Positions 62,519 to 64,000 of a stretch of 64,000 bases of DNA are shown in pieces; position 1 is the stretch's first letter; each line of letters starts with the position of its first letter. The notes beneath the pieces were generated by a model. It was not told the DNA's origin. It ran no database searches and saw nothing but the letters and a program-made list of their open reading frames with translations. Source of the DNA: Leptolyngbya sp. Heron Island J (lineage in GTDB: Bacteria; Cyanobacteriota; Cyanobacteriia; Phormidesmidales; Phormidesmidaceae); contig NZ_AWNH01000043.1 in the NCBI RefSeq assembly GCF_000482245.1, forward strand, positions 62,001 through 126,000, in the 5' to 3' direction. Made by a program: the position numbers and the translations under genes.

Positions 62519-63259
62519 ATGAAAATTAAGTATTTTTCTACACTTGTTGCGGCTTCGATTGTCAGTTTTACAGCCTTAGTAGGTCCCACACCATACACCA
62601 CAGCTCAGGCTAATCCCTGCGCAGCAGAGGCTGTGAATCCCTGCGCGGCCAATCCTTGCGCGGCCAATCCTTGTGCAGCGAACCCTTGTGCGGCTGATCC
62701 TTGTGCAGCGGCAGCTGATCCTTGCGCGGCTGATCCTTGTGCGGCCAATCCCTGTGCAGCTGATCCTTGCGCGGCTGACCCCTGCGCCGCTGCGGCCGAT
62801 CCTTGCGCGGCAGCGGCGGCAGCTGATATTCCTACCGTCTTTTCTGATCCCCAGGCAAATGATAATCTTGCCATCCGAGGGTATGACCCCGTAGCGTACT
62901 TTACCGTTGGTGCGCCGGTTGAAGGCAGTAGTGACTATGAGTATGAGTGGAACGGTGCGACCTGGCGTTTTTCTAGTGCGGCCCACAAAGACATGTTTGC
63001 CAGCAACCCGGAGGCCTATGCCCCCCAGTATGGTGGTTACTGTGCCAAGGCGCTGAGTGAAGGCAACCTGGCGTCAACAGTCCCTGAGGCATGGGAAGTG
63101 GTTGATGGCAAACTGTATCTCAACTACAGTCTGGATGTGCAAAAACAGTGGCAAGAAGATGTCCCTGGCAACATTACTAAAGCCGATGCACAGTGGCCTA
63201 GTATTTTAGACACATCTGATGTTGTTTTTTACGACACCGTTGGTGCTGTCTATTTTTAG
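62519..63259 (+). CDS. exported YHS-domain protein with Cys-rich [ND]PCAA repeat
   Basis: 246 residues with a clear signal peptide (IKYFSTLVAASIVSFTALVG). Residues ~32-102 hold twelve Asn/Asp-Pro-Cys motifs spaced mostly five residues apart with Ala between. The YHS domain follows (~118-175): NLAIRGYDPVAYFTVGAPVEG, WRFSSAAHKDMFASNPEAYAPQYGGYCAKAL. YHS domains are linked to copper and other metals, and free periplasmic Cys at fixed spacing should bind soft metals or form disulfides. Similar pairings are known among YHS proteins, but the role is not settled. No metal transporter is adjacent. Confidence 0.82.
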   Translation: MKIKYFSTLVAASIVSFTALVGPTPYTTAQANPCAAEAVNPCAANPCAANPCAANPCAADPCAAAADPCAADPCAANPCAADPCAADPCAAAADPCAAAAAADIPTVFSDPQANDNLAIRGYDPVAYFTVGAPVEGSSDYEYEWNGATWRFSSAAHKDMFASNPEAYAPQYGGYCAKALSEGNLASTVPEAWEVVDGKLYLNYSLDVQKQWQEDVPGNITKADAQWPSILDTSDVVFYDTVGAVYF

Positions 63260-63283
63260 GCTGAGATTGTTGTGTAATTCCAG

Positions 63284-63303
63284 GGGCGCACATGAGTGCG
63301 CCC
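63284..63303. terminator. hairpin between convergent YHS and threonine aldolase genes
   Basis: GGGCGCAC and GTGCGCCC form a perfect 8-bp stem with an ATGA loop. It serves both gene ends by position. No T-run. Confidence 0.65.
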
Positions 63304-63305
63304 GC

Positions 63306-64000
63306 CTAAGTCTCGATGAGAGCTAGTTCTACTAGATGGGGAACTTGTTGAATCTGTTCTGCTGACACCATCAGATTAGTGACAGCTCGAATAGATTTTG
63401 GTCCTACGGCCAATACGTAAACGCCTTTTTGTTTTAATCGCTCGACAAGGGTTTGGGCTGACAATGAGGCAGTTTGAAAGACAACAATGTTGGTTTCTAC
63501 TGTCTTTGGCTCAATGACAATGCCTGGAATTGACTGCAGGCCTTTAGCCAGGTTTTGGGCATTACTGTGGTCTGCTTGTAGGCGGGGGCGATGGTGTTTG
63601 AGGGCATAGAGGGCTCCGGCGGCAATCATGCCAGCCTGACGCATACCGCCCCCAAACATTTTGCGAAACCGCCGGGCTCGTTGGATAAATTCGTTTGACC
63701 CGGCCAGGGCTGAACCAATGGGGGCACCGAGACCTTTGGAAAAGCAAACGCTGACGGAATCAAATGCTTTCACATAATCGGCTGCGGTGATGTCAGTGGC
63801 GATGCATGCATTCCACAGTCGGGCTCCGTCAAGGTGAAGTTTAAGCTGATGCTGCTGACACAGTTGTGCAATCGCATCAATCTCCACCAGGGGATAAATT
63901 TTGCCGCCGCCGCGATTATGGGTATTTTCGAGACAGACTAGCTTTGTGTGAGGAAAGTGAACATTGCTGGGGCGCAACACCTGGGCTAAATCGGTGGCCC
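63306..64000 (-). CDS. low-specificity L-threonine aldolase, N-terminus cut by window edge
   Basis: The minus-strand frame is open from base 64000 to the stop at 63306, giving about 231 of roughly 345 residues. The missing part is the N-terminus. Visible features: LVCLENTHNRGGGKIYPL, LHLDGARLWNA (Asp that contacts the PLP ring), CFSKGLGAPIGS (the PLP-binding Lys) and FRKMFGGGMRQAGMIAAGALYAL. This PLP enzyme splits threonine or allo-threonine into glycine and acetaldehyde in the cytosol. It may also supply or consume glycine, as does the betaine cluster 7 kb away, but no link is shown. Confidence 0.92.
   Translation of the reverse strand, partial: ATDLAQVLRPSNVHFPHTKLVCLENTHNRGGGKIYPLVEIDAIAQLCQQHQLKLHLDGARLWNACIATDITAADYVKAFDSVSVCFSKGLGAPIGSALAGSNEFIQRARRFRKMFGGGMRQAGMIAAGALYALKHHRPRLQADHSNAQNLAKGLQSIPGIVIEPKTVETNIVVFQTASLSAQTLVERLKQKGVYVLAVGPKSIRAVTNLMVSAEQIQQVPHLVELALIET

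Noticed and set aside
62576-62986. Minus-strand 136-codon open frame opposite the YHS protein
   Set aside because: It is the mirror of the Cys-rich repeat; the low-complexity Arg/Gly-rich product is an artefact of the repeat on the other strand.

Overview
The window is chromosomal DNA of a cyanobacterium. The palindrome GCGATCGC (HIP1) occurs more than two dozen times. The sulfolipid pair sqdB-sqdX, DUF4912 proteins, a CHAT-domain haemagglutinin-like exoprotein and PEP-CTERM proteins all point the same way. The genus cannot be fixed from sequence reading alone. Most genes are single housekeeping or cell-envelope functions, with a few coherent clusters.

Layout. 1-1.5 kb: a truncated ureide/N-carbamoyl amidohydrolase divergent from a gamma-glutamylcyclotransferase-fold protein. 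1.6-8.3 kb: PEP-CTERM protein, two small hypothetical proteins, a Tat-exported multicopper oxidase and a receiver-PAS-histidine kinase. 9-11 kb: RNase PH convergent with an MFS exporter. 11-13.8 kb: a repeat-rich upstream region with a promoter and a leucine-rich leader ORF, then leuA. 14.2-19.6 kb: a GH16-like secreted protein and a 1394-residue TPS-CHAT exoprotein, in a stretch where I saw no HIP1 site. 19.7-22.7 kb: MscS channel, membrane protein and tandem universal stress protein. 22.86-25.0 kb: a small arsenic cassette (ArsR-type operator, shrunken ArsJ-type GAPDH, ACR3 and a CX5R phosphatase). 25-27.6 kb: sqdB-sqdX. 27.9-33.8 kb: phytase-like lipoprotein, GH13 amylase and SbcC. 34.1-37.7 kb: a three-gene group around a PstS-like/DUF4912 membrane protein. 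38.5-44.4 kb: a C39-peptidase ABC exporter, an HlyD adaptor and a small membrane protein, followed by an SLH protein ending in 25 aspartates. 44.5-48.7 kb: saccharopine-dehydrogenase-like protein, ferric-iron-type permease and DnaJ-TPR protein. 49-57.2 kb: a glycine-betaine uptake and demethylation cluster. 57.2-64 kb: dynamin-like GTPase, HAD phosphatase overlapping a GHL10 glycosidase, a YHS protein with a Cys-rich repeat and a truncated threonine aldolase.

The most interesting unit is the betaine cluster. A Rieske oxygenase and a dimethylglycine-dehydrogenase-like flavoprotein are transcribed away from a BCCT transporter, a monomeric sarcosine oxidase and a GntR/HutC regulator. Together they would take betaine to glycine in three demethylations. 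The divergent control region holds TTGYARTKACAA palindromes that look like the regulator's operators. Other points for a second look are the arsenic cassette with its remnant GAPDH, the leuA leader, a five-copy ~90-bp palindromic element, the stand-alone copy of a domain that ends the PBP/DUF4912 protein, and the orphan C39 exporter.
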